From: Actinosynnema pretiosum
Lineage (GTDB): Bacteria > Actinomycetota > Actinomycetes > Mycobacteriales > Pseudonocardiaceae
Assembly (NCBI RefSeq): GCF_024171695.1
Contig: NZ_JAMTCF010000009.1
Span: 248,001 to 312,000 of the forward strand
Length of the DNA stretch: 64,000 bases
Direction of reading: 5' to 3'
Shown here: positions 9,176 to 21,014 of the stretch, in pieces
Numbering within the stretch: position 1 is the first letter of the stretch
How the letters are laid out: every line of letters starts with the position of its first letter
The notes under the pieces: model-generated
The model's database searches: none
The model's input: only the letters and a program-made list of their open reading frames with translations
What the model was told of the DNA's origin: nothing
Program-made: the position numbers and the translations under genes

Positions 9176-9955
9176 GTGGGTCTCCGCGAACGCGTCAAGA
9201 ACGTCCTCCTCAAGGGCTACGAGTACCGCCTCACCCGCTGGTTGGACGGAAGACAACGACCACGCCACGTCGGCGTGGTGCTCGACGGCAACCGCAGGTG
9301 GGCCAAGGAAGCGGGCTTCGACGACGTCGCCCACGGCCACCTCGCCGGTGCGCGCAAGATCCTGGAGCTGCTGAACTGGTGCCGGGAGGCCGAGGTCGAG
9401 GTGGTCACCCTGTGGCTGCTGTCCACGGACAACCTCACCCGTCCCACCAAGGAGCTCGAACCGCTGCTCGGCATCATCGCCGACATCGTCGACAAGCTGG
9501 CCGAGCCCGCCAACCCCTGGCAGGTGCGCCACGTCGGCGCGCTCGACCTGCTGCCCACCGAGACCGCGGCCCGCCTGTCCGCCGCCTCGCTGCGCACCAG
9601 GGGCCGCACGGGGCTCCAGGTCAACGTGGCGGTCGGCTACGGCGGTCGCCAGGAGATCGCCGACGCGGTGCGCAAGCTGCTGCAGAAGCACGCCGAGACC
9701 GGCGGGACGATCGAGGAGCTGGCCGAGGTCCTGGACGTGGACCACATCGCCGAGCACCTCTACACCTCCGGCCAGCCCGACCCGGACCTGCTCATCCGCA
9801 CCTCGGGCGAGCAGCGGCTGTCCGGGTTCATGCTGTGGCAGTCGGCGCACTCGGAGTTCTGGTTCTGCGAGGCCTACTGGCCCGAGTTCCGCAGGACCGA
9901 CTTCCTGCGCGCCCTGCGCGACTACGCGATCCGGCACCGGCGCTTCGGGTCCTGA
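9176..9955 (+). CDS. cis-isoprenyl diphosphate synthase (Z-FPP synthase type)
   Basis: 259-residue cytosolic prenyltransferase that condenses isopentenyl diphosphate in the Z configuration. UPP-synthase family motifs are GVVLDGNRRWAKEAG (about residues 33-47, catalytic Asp in LDGNR), HLAGARKILELLNWC, TLWLLSTDNLTRP, NVAVGYGGRQEI, and PDPDLLIRTSGEQRLSGFMLWQ with the C-terminal FWFCEAYWPEF. Its place next to hemolysin III matches Rv1086, which makes short-chain omega,E,Z-FPP feeding decaprenyl phosphate synthesis; chain length here is inferred from that position only. Confidence 0.85.
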   Translation: MGLRERVKNVLLKGYEYRLTRWLDGRQRPRHVGVVLDGNRRWAKEAGFDDVAHGHLAGARKILELLNWCREAEVEVVTLWLLSTDNLTRPTKELEPLLGIIADIVDKLAEPANPWQVRHVGALDLLPTETAARLSAASLRTRGRTGLQVNVAVGYGGRQEIADAVRKLLQKHAETGGTIEELAEVLDVDHIAEHLYTSGQPDPDLLIRTSGEQRLSGFMLWQSAHSEFWFCEAYWPEFRRTDFLRALRDYAIRHRRFGS

Positions 9956-10067
9956 GGGCCCGGCGGCGCCGGGGCCGACCCCCGAAGCCCGGAGGTTCGT
10001 GGTGCCGGAGCGGGGGAGCGGTTCCGGGGTTGGCGGCGGCGGGGATCGGGTAGCGGCGGTCGCCTGG

Positions 10068-10099
10068 CGGGGACGACCCCGGACGGGGACGACCCCGGA
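10068..10099. repeat. two tandem copies of a 16-bp unit
   Basis: CGGGGACGACCCCGGA occurs at 10068-10083 and again at 10084-10099, exactly adjacent. Each unit is itself nearly palindromic. It lies in the non-coding stretch between convergent genes (9956-10220). Confidence 0.8.
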
Positions 10100-10141
10100 A
10101 CCCGGCGGGAGCGCGGGGCCCTGGGGCGCTGCTTCCGGCGG

Positions 10142-10189
10142 CCCGGAAGCCCGTGGACGGGACCGCGCGGTCCTCAGCGGGCTTCCGGG
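10142..10189. terminator. nested hairpin terminator between convergent genes
   Basis: CCCGGAAGCCCG (10142-10153) pairs perfectly with CGGGCTTCCGGG (10178-10189). The loop contains a second hairpin, GGACCGCGCGGTCC. This cruciform-like structure separates the prenyl synthase and the small secreted protein gene. Confidence 0.6.
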
Positions 10190-10220
10190 TCGTTCCGGGT
10201 CGGCTGAGCGCCTCCGGACC

Positions 10221-10547
10221 TCAGCCGGGCAGGATGCCGGTCAAGCCGCCCAGCACGTCGGTCACGCCGTCGAGCGGCGACTCGCCGGTCGCGCCGCCGT
10301 CACCGGTGTTGCAGTTGTTGGACGACGGGGCGTCGGCCAGCGGCAGCGGGACCTGGACCAGGTTCACGCTGGTGCCGCACAGGCCGCCCGCGACCTTCGT
10401 GTCGGCGCCCACGTTCGCGTCGGCGTCGGCGTTCACGTCGGTCGTGGCGCCGCTCAGCACCGTCACCAGCGGGTCGGCGAACGCGGGCGAGCCGATCATG
10501 GTGAGACCGGTCGCGGCGGCCAGCAGTGCAGCGGCCTTCTTCAGCAC
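10221..10547 (-). CDS. small secreted protein (weakly chaplin/rodlin-like)
   Basis: 108-residue protein with a clear Sec signal peptide (MLKKAAALLAAATGLTMIGSPAFA, cleavage after AFA near residue 24 when split into n-, h- and c-regions). The mature part has two cysteines (in GGLCGTSVNLVQ and SSNNCNTGDGG) flanking a short hydrophobic stretch, with Asp/Ala- and Gly-rich regions. CGTSVNL recalls the surface-active chaplins and rodlins of sporulating actinomycetes, but the match is short and uncertain. GAGGAG lies upstream of the start. It is alone, between convergent prenyl synthase and divergent DUF885 genes. Confidence 0.65.
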   Translation of the reverse strand: MLKKAAALLAAATGLTMIGSPAFADPLVTVLSGATTDVNADADANVGADTKVAGGLCGTSVNLVQVPLPLADAPSSNNCNTGDGGATGESPLDGVTDVLGGLTGILPG

Positions 10548-10706
10548 GGGAACTCCTCGGGAGTGCGGGTGTACCTGCGGTTTCGATCGCGCCGGAAGCT
10601 ACCGGCGGCGGGGAGGCGCCCCTGACCACTGACACCTTCGTGTGACGCCCTCCCCCAGGCCGGTTCGCCCGTGCGCGTGACCGTGGTGCAGCCGCCCGCC
10701 CGCTCG

Positions 10707-10712
10707 TAAGCT
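10707..10712 (+). promoter_or_regulatory. -10 box (TAAGCT) of the DUF885 gene
   Basis: TAAGCT ends 9 nt before the ATG at 10722; no Shine-Dalgarno is seen, so a leaderless or near-leaderless transcript is likely. Confidence 0.45.
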
Positions 10713-10721
10713 CCCCTGCTC

Positions 10722-11960
10722 ATGGACGGCAACCGCCTGGCGCGCGGCTACCTCGCCCTCGGGCTCCGGCTCGACCGGCTCGTCCCCGGCCTCGTGGACG
10801 CCTACACCGGCGACCCCGCGCTGCGCCGAGCCGTGGCGGACGAGCCGACCCCGCGCCCGGCCGACCTGGCCGCGCAGGCCGCCCTGCTGCGCGCGGAGCT
10901 GCCCAGCTCGGACCTCGCGCCCGAGCGCGTCGCCTTCCTGGACGCCCAGCTCGCCGCGGCCGAGCAGTCCGCCCGCTCCCTCGACGGCGCCCGCACCTCC
11001 TTCGTGGAGGAGGTGCGGGCCTACTTCCAGGTCCGCGTCCACCCCGGCTCCACCGACGCCTACCGGGCCGCGCACGCCGCCCTGGACGAGCTGCTGCCCG
11101 GCGACGGCCCGCTGCGGCTGCGCCTCGCCGAGCACCGCGACGCCGACGCCGTCCCCCGGCACCGCCTCGCCGACGCCGTCACCGCCCTGTCCGACGCCCT
11201 GCGCGCGCGGATCGCCCCGGAGTTCGGGCTGCCGCCGGACGAGGGCGTCGAGCACGAGGTGGTCACCGACCGGCCGTGGAGCGGCTTCACCCACCACCTG
11301 GGCGGCAACCGGTCGCGAATATCGGTCAACGCCGACATGGGGCACCGCTACGGCACCCTGCCGCACCTGGTCGCCCACGAGGCCTACCCCGGCCACCACA
11401 CCGAGCACTGCCGCCGCACCACCACCCTCGTCGACGGCCTCGGCCACGTCGAGCACTCCCTGTTCCTGGTCAACAGCCCCCGCTGCCTGGTCTCCGAGGG
11501 CGCGGCCGAGCTGGGCCTGCACGTCGCCGTCGGCCCCGGCTGGGGGCGCTGGGCCGAGGAGGTGCTGGGCGCGATCGGGCTGCGGTTCGACGGCGGGCAC
11601 GTCGAGCGGGTCGAGTCGGCGCTGTCCGGGCTGCTGACCGTGCGCCAGGACGCCGCGCTGATGCTGCACGACCGGGGCGCCGACCCGGACGACGTGGTGG
11701 ACTTCCTGCGCCGCTGGCTGCTCGTGCCGGGGGAGCGGGCGGGCCAGCTCGTCCGGTTCCTGTCCGACCCGCTGTGGCGGGCCTACACCACCACCTACGT
11801 CGAGGGCGTCCGGCTGGTGGGAACCTGGCTGGACCTGCGCCCGTCCGGCAGCCCGCTGGCCCAGCGCTTCCGGCGGCTGCTGGACGAGCCGCTGGTGCCC
11901 CGTTCGCTGGAGGTCGAGCTGGCGGCGGGCGTGCCCTGGCTACCCCGCAACTCTGCGTAA
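10722..11960 (+). CDS. DUF885 family putative zinc metallopeptidase
   Basis: 412-residue cytosolic protein, shorter than the 550-600 residues of many DUF885 proteins. The family hallmark HEAYPGHH (residues 219-226) is an HExxxHH-like zinc site, followed by HCRR; a downstream acidic segment, SEGAAELGLHVAVGPGWG, supplies the likely third ligand. Other regions are helical and Ala/Arg-rich. No signal peptide is present. DUF885 proteins are regarded as M32-related carboxypeptidases, but the substrate of this short form is unknown. It stands alone. Confidence 0.75.
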   Translation: MDGNRLARGYLALGLRLDRLVPGLVDAYTGDPALRRAVADEPTPRPADLAAQAALLRAELPSSDLAPERVAFLDAQLAAAEQSARSLDGARTSFVEEVRAYFQVRVHPGSTDAYRAAHAALDELLPGDGPLRLRLAEHRDADAVPRHRLADAVTALSDALRARIAPEFGLPPDEGVEHEVVTDRPWSGFTHHLGGNRSRISVNADMGHRYGTLPHLVAHEAYPGHHTEHCRRTTTLVDGLGHVEHSLFLVNSPRCLVSEGAAELGLHVAVGPGWGRWAEEVLGAIGLRFDGGHVERVESALSGLLTVRQDAALMLHDRGADPDDVVDFLRRWLLVPGERAGQLVRFLSDPLWRAYTTTYVEGVRLVGTWLDLRPSGSPLAQRFRRLLDEPLVPRSLEVELAAGVPWLPRNSA

Positions 11961-12333
11961 ACCCCCTCACTCGGACCGGTGTCAAGCCGTAGAACTGCGG
12001 CTATCACGCAATGTTGCGTGCCGATGACGCTGTCCGGGGGAGTGCAAGCCCCCGGTGGAACCATCTTTCCGGCGGTTTGCGCGCAGGTGAAGCTTCCATC
12101 TCACACCCGTTCGGCCGCCCCGAAACGTGGGTTCCGCAGGTAGCTTCCGAACTTGCGGGGCGCGTCCACTGCGCTCCGTGCAGGGGAGGTCCCGAACGTG
12201 GCGGTTTGCGCGAGGGGGCAGGCACCCGGCCCTCGTGGAGGCGCCGTCCGCTAGTCGGACGAGGTCATCCATTCGGGACAGTGCCTGGCCCAGCGAGGAG
12301 CGGACGCGGGTGCCGCGTTCGTGAGGAGTTGCC
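11961..12333 (+). promoter_or_regulatory. structured 373-bp leader/intergenic region upstream of phoH
   Basis: No protein gene is seen. It holds a 16-bp inverted repeat CACGCAA-TG-TTGCGTG (12005-12020), a hairpin CCGGGGG/CCCCCGG with an 8-nt loop (12034-12055), and two copies of GGCGGTTTGCGCG (12071-12083 and 12200-12212). Part may be a structured RNA leader of phoH or an operator. It does not match a riboswitch class I recognise. Confidence 0.45.
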
Positions 12334-13710
12334 GTGAACGCACGACGACCCGCGAGCCGTTCCTCAGGCTCAACGCGCAGCGCGTCCCGGCGCCGCAAGG
12401 CGCCCGCCCAGCACACCTACGTCCTCGACACCTCGGTCCTGCTGTCCGACCCGGCGGCGATGACCAGGTTCGCCGAGCACGAGGTCGTCCTCCCGCTGGT
12501 CGTGATCAGCGAGCTGGAGGGCAAGCGGCACCACCCCGAGCTCGGGTGGTTCGCCAGGGAGGCGCTGCGGCTGCTCGACGAGGAGCGCCTGCGCCACGGC
12601 AGGCTCGACGCCCCGATCGCCGTCGGCGGTCACGGCGGCACGCTGCGCGTCGAGCTGAACCACACCGACCCGGAGGTGCTGCCCGCCGGTTTCCGCACCG
12701 ACTCCAACGACGCGCGCATCCTCGCCTGCGCGCTGAACCTCGCCGCCGAGGGCGCCACCGTCACCCTGGTCACCAAGGACATGCCGCTGCGCGTCAAGGC
12801 GGGCGCGGTGGGCCTGGCGGCCGAGGAGTACCGGGCGCACGACGTCACGCTCTCCGGGTTCACCGGCATGTCCGACGTGGACGTCGACCAGTCCCTCGTG
12901 GACGCCCTCTACCGGGACGGCTCGGTCGACCCGGCCGAGCACGACCTCGCCGAGCTGGCCGAGCTGCCCTGCCACAGCGGCCTGCGGCTGCTCGCGGGCA
13001 GCTCCAGCGCGCTGGGCCGGGTCACCGCCGACAAGCAGGTCCGGCTGGTGCGCGGCGACCGCGAGGCGTTCGGGCTGCACGGGCGGTCCGCGGAGCAGCG
13101 CGTCGCGCTCGACCTGCTGCTGGACAACGAGGTCGGCATCGTCTCGCTGGGCGGACGGGCGGGCACCGGCAAGTCGGCGCTCGCGCTGTGCGCGGGCCTG
13201 GAAGCGGTCATGGAGCGCAACCAGCACCGCAAGATCGTCGTGTTCCGGCCGCTGTACGCGGTCGGCGGCCAGGAGCTCGGCTACCTGCCCGGCTCCGAGA
13301 CCGAGAAGATGCAGCCCTGGGCGCAGGCGGTGTTCGACACCCTCGGCGCGCTGGTCAGCCAGGACGTCCTGGAAGAGGTCATGGACCGGGGGATGCTGGA
13401 GGTCCTGCCGCTGACCCACATCCGGGGACGGTCACTGCACGACTCGTTCGTCATCGTCGACGAGGCGCAGTCGCTGGAGCGGAACGTGCTGCTGACCGTG
13501 CTGTCCCGGCTCGGGGCCAACTCGCGGGTCGTGCTCACCCACGACGTCGCGCAGCGCGACAACCTGCGCGTCGGGCGGCACGACGGCGTCGCGGCCGTGA
13601 TCGAGAAGCTGAAGGGCCACCCGCTGTTCGCGCACGTCACGCTGACCCGCTCGGAGCGCTCCCCGATCGCCGCGCTGGTCACCGAGATGCTGGAGGACTA
13701 CTCGTCCTGA
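12334..13710 (+). CDS. phoH2: PIN-PhoH fusion protein (PhoH2)
   Basis: 458-residue two-domain protein. The N-terminal PIN ribonuclease domain (about residues 25-165) starts with [13 protein letters not shown] and includes [24 protein letters not shown] and [13 protein letters not shown]. The C-terminal PhoH ATPase/helicase domain (about 245-455) has Walker [26 protein letters not shown] (Walker B) and [10 protein letters not shown]. Mycobacterial PhoH2 is an ATP-dependent RNA unwinding and cleaving enzyme. GAGGAG precedes the GTG at 12334. Unlike some PhoH2 loci, no separate antitoxin gene is visible upstream, only structured intergenic DNA. Confidence 0.92.
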   Translation: MNARRPASRSSGSTRSASRRRKAPAQHTYVLDTSVLLSDPAAMTRFAEHEVVLPLVVISELEGKRHHPELGWFAREALRLLDEERLRHGRLDAPIAVGGHGGTLRVELNHTDPEVLPAGFRTDSNDARILACALNLAAEGATVTLVTKDMPLRVKAGAVGLAAEEYRAHDVTLSGFTGMSDVDVDQSLVDALYRDGSVDPAEHDLAELAELPCHSGLRLLAGSSSALGRVTADKQVRLVRGDREAFGLHGRSAEQRVALDLLLDNEVGIVSLGGRAGTGKSALALCAGLEAVMERNQHRKIVVFRPLYAVGGQELGYLPGSETEKMQPWAQAVFDTLGALVSQDVLEEVMDRGMLEVLPLTHIRGRSLHDSFVIVDEAQSLERNVLLTVLSRLGANSRVVLTHDVAQRDNLRVGRHDGVAAVIEKLKGHPLFAHVTLTRSERSPIAALVTEMLEDYSS

Positions 13711-13717
13711 CCGGCCC

Positions 13718-13754
13718 GACCGGGGCCTCCCGCGCTGTGCGGGAGGCCCCGGTC
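13718..13754. terminator. bidirectional terminator, phoH / guaB1
   Basis: A perfect 16-bp stem (13718-13733 with 13739-13754) around a 5-nt loop between two convergent genes. Confidence 0.85.
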
Positions 13755-13797
13755 CCGGCCTGCGACCGGTGGTGGCGGGGGTGGACCGGGCGGCCGG

Positions 13798-15243
<1,446 letters not shown>

Positions 15244-15246
<3 letters not shown>

Positions 15247-16839
15247 CCCCTGGCCGTCGGCGGTGTCCTGCGATCGGGGGTCGTCAGCGGCGGGCTCTCG
15301 GGGGTCCAGGGGGGCTCCGCCGCCGTCCGGGGCCGTCCGCTCGGGCAGCATCGCCCGGACCGCGTCGAGCGTGTCGGCCTCGGCGGCGGTCTTGTCCGGC
15401 CGGTACCGCACCACCCGCGCGAACCGCAGCGCCACCCCGCCGGGGTAGCGCGGGCTGACCTGCGCCCCGTCCAGCGCGATCTCCACCACCAGCTCGGGCC
15501 GCACCCGCACCACCCACTCGCCGCGCTCCTCGGCGATCGCGAGCAGCGCCCGCGTCTGCCACGCCAGCAGCTCGTCGGTGAGCCCCTTGAACGTCTTGCC
15601 GACCATCACCGGCGGCCCGCCGTCCGCGTCGCGCGCGCCGAGGTGCAGGTTGGACAGCAGCCCCTCGCGCCGCCCGCTGCCCCACTCGACCCCGAGCACC
15701 ACCAGGTCGAGCGTGTGCACCGGCTTGACCTTGCGCCACGCCTTGCCGCGCCGCCCGGCCGCGTAGGGCGAGTCGAGGTCCTTGACCACCACGCCCTCGT
15801 GCCCGCCGTCCAGCGCGTCCCGCAGCACCCCGGCCGCGCTCTCCGGCGTCGCGTCGGCGACCCCCGGCACCACGTGCCGCCCGGCAGCCGACCGCAGCGC
15901 CGCGAGCCGCTCGCGCAGCGGCCGGTCCAGCAGGTCGTCGCCGTCCAGGTGCAGGCAGTCGAAGAAGAACGGGCTGAGCAGCAGCTCACGCGCGTCCCGC
16001 GCCCCGAACCGGCTCATCGTCTCCTGGAACGGCCTCGGCTTGCCGTCGTCGCGCAGCGCCAGGGTCTCCCCGTCCAGCACCACCGACTCGCACGGCAGCC
16101 CGCGCACCAGCTCGACCAGCTCCGGCACGGTCCCGGTGATCTCGCGCAGGGTCCGGGTGAACACCCGCACCTCGTCGCCGGACCGGTGCACCTGGATGCG
16201 CGCCCCGTCCAGCTTGTGCTCCACCACGACCGGTCCCGCCCCGGCCAGCGCGCCGTCCAGCGACTCGGCGGGGGAGGCCAGCATCGGCCGCACCGGGCGG
16301 CCCACCTCCAGCCGGAACCTGGCCAGCCCGCCCACCCCGTCGCGCAGCGCCGCCGCCGCGGTCGCGGGCAGCGCGCCGGACAGCATGAACGCCCGCCGCA
16401 CCGCCTCGCCGGGCACGTCCGCCGCCCGCGCCACGGCGTCGAGCATCACGCCCTCCAGCGCGCCCTGCCGCAGCTCGCCGGTCAGCAGCCGCTTGAGGAA
16501 GTCCTGCTCGTCGGCCGTGGCCCCGGCGAACAAGGCCGCCAGCAGCGCGGCCCGCCGGGCGGCGCTGCCCTTCCCGGACTCGGCGGCGAACTCGCCCAGC
16601 GCGCCGTCCACGTCGGACACCCGCAGCGACGCCTCGTCGGCGGGCGGGGCGGCCAGCTGCCGCGCGGTGCGGAAACCCGCCCCGATCCGGCCCTGCCTGG
16701 GCACGCCCACCAGGAACGACACCACGGCCTCGGTGTCCTCGGACCCGCGCAGCAGCTCGGCCAGCGCCGACACCTTCGCCAGCCGGGAGCGGGTCGACCC
16801 CACCTCGGCGGACACCTCGACCACCCGTGAGAACAGCAC
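15244..16839 (-). CDS. ligB: ATP-dependent DNA ligase LigB
   Basis: 531-residue ATP-dependent ligase. An N-terminal DNA-binding domain (about 1-180, with FLKRLLTGELRQGALEGVMLD, matched in short pieces) is followed by the nucleotidyltransferase domain with motif I EHKLDGARIQVHR (adenylated Lys209), motif III FFFDCLHLDGDDL, motif IV EGVVVKDLDSPY and motif V WRKVKP, then the OB domain with RPELVVEIALDGAQVSPRYPGGVALRFARVVRYR. The layout matches mycobacterial LigB (Rv3062). The tail after residue 505 is Asp/Pro-rich. It is an accessory ligase next to the essential NAD-dependent LigA, which is not in the window. Confidence 0.92.
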
Positions 16840-16887
16840 GGACCGATCGTGCCCCGGATCACCGGCCCCCGCCGATCACGGACGCGA

Positions 16888-16920
16888 CCGGGGGACGGGC
16901 CGACCGGACCCGTCCCCCGG
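16888..16920 (-). terminator. terminator of fumC
   Basis: CCGGGGGACGGG (16888-16899) pairs with CCCGTCCCCCGG (16909-16920), a 12-bp perfect stem just past the fumC stop on the minus strand. Confidence 0.8.
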
Positions 16921-16925
16921 ACGCC

Positions 16926-18320
<1,395 letters not shown>

Positions 18321-18327
18321 GCCACCG

Positions 18328-18333
18328 AGTCTG
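18328..18333 (-). promoter_or_regulatory. possible -10 box (CAGACT) of fumC
   Basis: CAGACT on the minus strand ends 7 nt before the fumC ATG, the spacing seen at other leaderless genes here, but its first base departs from TAnnnT. Confidence 0.35.
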
Positions 18334-18372
18334 GCCCCGCAGCGGGGGATGGGCACGGTGGTCCGGGACACC

Positions 18373-18378
18373 TAGGGT
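18373..18378 (+). promoter_or_regulatory. -10 box (TAGGGT) of the ferredoxin reductase gene, leaderless start
   Basis: TAGGGT ends 7 nt before the ATG at 18386; the only purine run (GGGGGA) abuts the ATG too closely to be a Shine-Dalgarno. Confidence 0.6.
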
Positions 18379-18385
18379 CGGGGGA

Positions 18386-19357
18386 ATGGACCTCGATGTC
18401 GATCTGCTGGTCGTCGGAGCGGGACCCACCGGACTCTTCGCGGCCTACTACGCCGGGTTCCGCGACCTGGCCACCGCCGTGGTGGACGCGCTGCCCGAGC
18501 CGGGCGGCCAGATCACCGCCATGTACCCGGAGAAGATGATCCTCGACGTCGCGGGCTTCCCCGCCGTGCGCGGTCGCGACCTGGTCGACGCGCTGGTCAC
18601 CCAGGCCGGGCAGTGGAACCCGACCTACCTGCTCGGCCGCCAGGCCCGCGAGCTGACCCCCGTGGACGGGAAGCTGCACGTCGGGCTGGCCGACGGCGCC
18701 ACCGTGCGCGCGGGCGCGGTGCTGCTCACGGCGGGCATCGGCGAGTTCAAGCCCCGGCCGCTGGTCGCGGGGGAGGGCTGGCTCGGCCGGGGCCTCGTCC
18801 ACTTCGTGCCCGCGCTGGACGCGCACGTCGGCCAGGACGTCGTGGTGGTCGGCGGCGGCGACTCGGCGTTCGACTGGGCGCTCGCGCTCGCCCCGATCGC
18901 GGGCAGCGTCACCGTCGTGCACCGCCGCTCCACGTTCCGGGCGCACCCGCCGACCGTGCGGCAGGTCCGCGACCTGGGCGTGCGGATCATCACCGACGCG
19001 CAGGTCACCCGGATCGGCGGGGACGGTCGGGTCGCCGAGGTCGAGGTCGACGTCAAGGACTCCGGCAGCGAGGTGCTGCCCGCGCAGACCGTGGTGGCCG
19101 CGCTCGGCTTCACCGCCGACCTCGGGCCGATCGAGTCGTGGGGGCTGGAGCTGGACCACCGGGCGGTCGTGGTCGACCAGACCATGCGCACCGCGCTCGC
19201 CGGGGTCTACGCGGCCGGGGACGTCGCCACCTACCCCGGCAAGGTCAAGCTCATCGCCACCGGGTTCGGCGAGGCGGCCACGGCGGTCAACAACATCGCG
19301 GTCGCGCTCGACCCGGACGCGCACCTGTTCCCCGGCCACTCCAGCGACGCCAAATAA
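18386..19357 (+). CDS. type 2 ferredoxin--NADP(+) reductase (thioredoxin-reductase-like)
   Basis: 323-residue FAD/NAD(P)H oxidoreductase. The FAD-binding motif LLVVGAGPTGLFAAYYAG is at the N terminus, followed by PEPGGQITAMYPEK; the NADPH site is VVVVGGGDSAFDWALAL with HRRSTFRAH; the C-terminal FAD contact is VYAAGDVATYPGKVKLIATGFG, seen in pieces. The CxxC of thioredoxin reductase is absent (GGGDSAFDWA region and no CATC), which places it with YumC-type reductases that pass electrons between NADPH and ferredoxin. It stands alone, ending at a very long hairpin. Confidence 0.88.
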   Translation: MDLDVDLLVVGAGPTGLFAAYYAGFRDLATAVVDALPEPGGQITAMYPEKMILDVAGFPAVRGRDLVDALVTQAGQWNPTYLLGRQARELTPVDGKLHVGLADGATVRAGAVLLTAGIGEFKPRPLVAGEGWLGRGLVHFVPALDAHVGQDVVVVGGGDSAFDWALALAPIAGSVTVVHRRSTFRAHPPTVRQVRDLGVRIITDAQVTRIGGDGRVAEVEVDVKDSGSEVLPAQTVVAALGFTADLGPIESWGLELDHRAVVVDQTMRTALAGVYAAGDVATYPGKVKLIATGFGEAATAVNNIAVALDPDAHLFPGHSSDAK

Positions 19358-19372
19358 GGGCCCGCACAACGC

Positions 19373-19427
19373 CGGGCGGGGCCGGGGGACGACCCGACAC
19401 CCTCGGGTCGTCCCCCGGCCCCGCCCG
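19373..19427. terminator. 25-bp perfect hairpin, bidirectional terminator
   Basis: 19373-19397 is perfectly complementary to 19403-19427 around a 5-nt loop, between convergent ferredoxin reductase and L,D-transpeptidase genes. Confidence 0.9.
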
Positions 19428-19448
19428 CGTCCGGACAGGCGGCCCCGG

Positions 19449-19883
19449 TCAGGGCACCACCTGCACCTGCTCGCCGGGGAACAGGTTGTCGAAGAACACC
19501 ACCGACGCGTCGGGACCCAGGTGCACGCACCCGTGCGACTGGTCGGTCAGGCTGCCCTCGTGGAAGGCGATGCCGTCGGCGGTGAAGTACACCGAGTTGG
19601 GCATCGGCGCGTTGTAGGGAACGCTCCAGTCGTTCTTCACCTTGCGCAGCACCGGGAAGGTGCCGACGGGCGTCTCGTAGCCCGGCCTGCCGGTGGTGAT
19701 CGGCACGGGGCCGTAGCTCGCGCTGCCGTCGTAGACCAACCAGGCCTGGTTGGTCGACAGCTGGATGCACGCCCCGTTCTGGACGCCGCCGCACGGCGTC
19801 CCGGACGCCGCCGAGGCCGGAGCCGCGAGACCGAGCGTCAGAGCGGTCGCGGCCAGTGCAGTGCCGAGAATCCTCTTCTTCAT
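19449..19883 (-). CDS. secreted L,D-transpeptidase (YkuD domain)
   Basis: 144-residue exported protein with a Sec signal peptide (MKKRILGTALAATALTLGLA then APASA, cleavage near residue 25). The mature protein is a single YkuD domain with PVGTFPVLRKVKNDW, GIAFHEGS (H108) and the catalytic SHGCVHLGPDA (H117, Cys119). YkuD enzymes form 3-3 cross-links in peptidoglycan or attach proteins to it. It lacks the Ig-like and CW domains of mycobacterial Ldts. ATG 19883 is chosen for the signal peptide, with GAGGGG upstream. The gene next upstream on this strand is a secreted trypsin. Confidence 0.88.
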   Translation of the reverse strand: MKKRILGTALAATALTLGLAAPASAASGTPCGGVQNGACIQLSTNQAWLVYDGSASYGPVPITTGRPGYETPVGTFPVLRKVKNDWSVPYNAPMPNSVYFTADGIAFHEGSLTDQSHGCVHLGPDASVVFFDNLFPGEQVQVVP

Positions 19884-20049
19884 CTCGAAATCACCCCTCG
19901 AAGCCGGACTACCCCCTGGAATTCGCGGCCAACCCCTGAAAAGACCAGTGGCCCACCCCCGACCTGCGGGAATGGGCCACCGGTGGTAATCGGCGCTGCG
20001 CCTCACGGGCGCGGGTGGATCACCCTCGGGAGTGAGGGGCGGGGATCGG

Positions 20050-20814
20050 TCACACCGCGCCCGCGTACCCGCTGATCCAGGTCCGGAACGACGGGACGTC
20101 CATGTAGATCGACGGGCCGGTCGCGCAGGTGGAGTTGTTGTTGCCCGCGCGGCTGGTCGCGCCGATCAGCTGCCAGGCGCCGCCAACGGACTTGATCTGC
20201 GGGCCGCCCGAGTCGCCGTAGCAGGCGCCCTTGTTGCCGCCGGGGTTGTTCGTGCAGATCTCGTACGCGCCGTAGATGCCCGAGCAGCTGCCGTCCGCCA
20301 CGATCGAGGTGTTCAGCTCCTGCAGGATGGTCGGCGCGCCGCAGCCGCCCGCCGGGGCGCAGGTCTGGCCCCAGCCGATGATGCGGGTGGCGGTGCCGGT
20401 CGCGCCCGAGGTGGAGGCGACGGTGATCGGGGCCTGGGTCACCGAGGTGGCCAGGCGCACCAGCGCGATGTCGTAGCTCGGGTGCACGACGACCTGCGCG
20501 CCCGTGGCGACGGTGCCGCCGCTGGTGCGGTTGGTGGTGCCGACCCGCGCGCGGATCGACGACGGCGAGCGGCCCTGCACGCAGTGCTTGGCCGTCACCA
20601 CCCAGTTGGCCTTGATCAGCGAGCCGCCGCAGAAGTGGCTGCCCGCCGTGCTCTGCAGGGACACCATGAACGAGTAGGTCTGGGTGGCGTTGCCGCCGCC
20701 CACGATGGCCGGGGTCAGGTCCGGCTCGGTGGGGGCGGCCTGCGCGCCGCCGACCGACGCCAGCGCGGCGCCGACCGCGACGGCGACGGCCGTGAACAGG
20801 GTGCGGATCCTCAT
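20050..20814 (-). CDS. secreted trypsin-like serine protease (S1A)
   Basis: 254-residue exported protease. A signal peptide (about residues 1-26, ending GGAQA) is followed by a short propeptide and the activation site IVGG (37-40). The triad is H77 in [11 protein letters not shown]115 in YDIALVRLA and S202 in [11 protein letters not shown]. Six cysteines can form the usual disulphides. Homologues are streptomycete/actinomycete trypsins such as SprT. GGAAGAG precedes the ATG at 20814. The 200 bp upstream hold CTACC/GGTAG inverted repeats (20891-20911) and TTGACCGTTGACAG (20919-20932), possible operators. Confidence 0.92.
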   Translation of the reverse strand: MRIRTLFTAVAVAVGAALASVGGAQAAPTEPDLTPAIVGGGNATQTYSFMVSLQSTAGSHFCGGSLIKANWVVTAKHCVQGRSPSSIRARVGTTNRTSGGTVATGAQVVVHPSYDIALVRLATSVTQAPITVASTSGATGTATRIIGWGQTCAPAGGCGAPTILQELNTSIVADGSCSGIYGAYEICTNNPGGNKGACYGDSGGPQIKSVGGAWQLIGATSRAGNNNSTCATGPSIYMDVPSFRTWISGYAGAV

Positions 20815-21014
20815 CGCTCTTCCTCCCCGCCGCCCGCGCAGGGGTGCGGGCGGCCAGGTCGGAAACGTAAGGACTGGGCACCGGGCGCGACTACCTACGG
20901 ACGGACGGTAGCCGCGCCTTGACCGTTGACAGCTCCAGGGGGTGACCCCGGTCACTCTCCGGCGCTACTCCCGGCGTCACTCCCCGGCGTCGTGTCCCGG
21001 CGCCCCCCGGCCCG

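Noticed and set aside
10068..10099. Tandem 16-bp units as an operator pair
   Set aside because: They lie between the ends of convergent genes, far from any start; more likely neutral or part of the terminator region.
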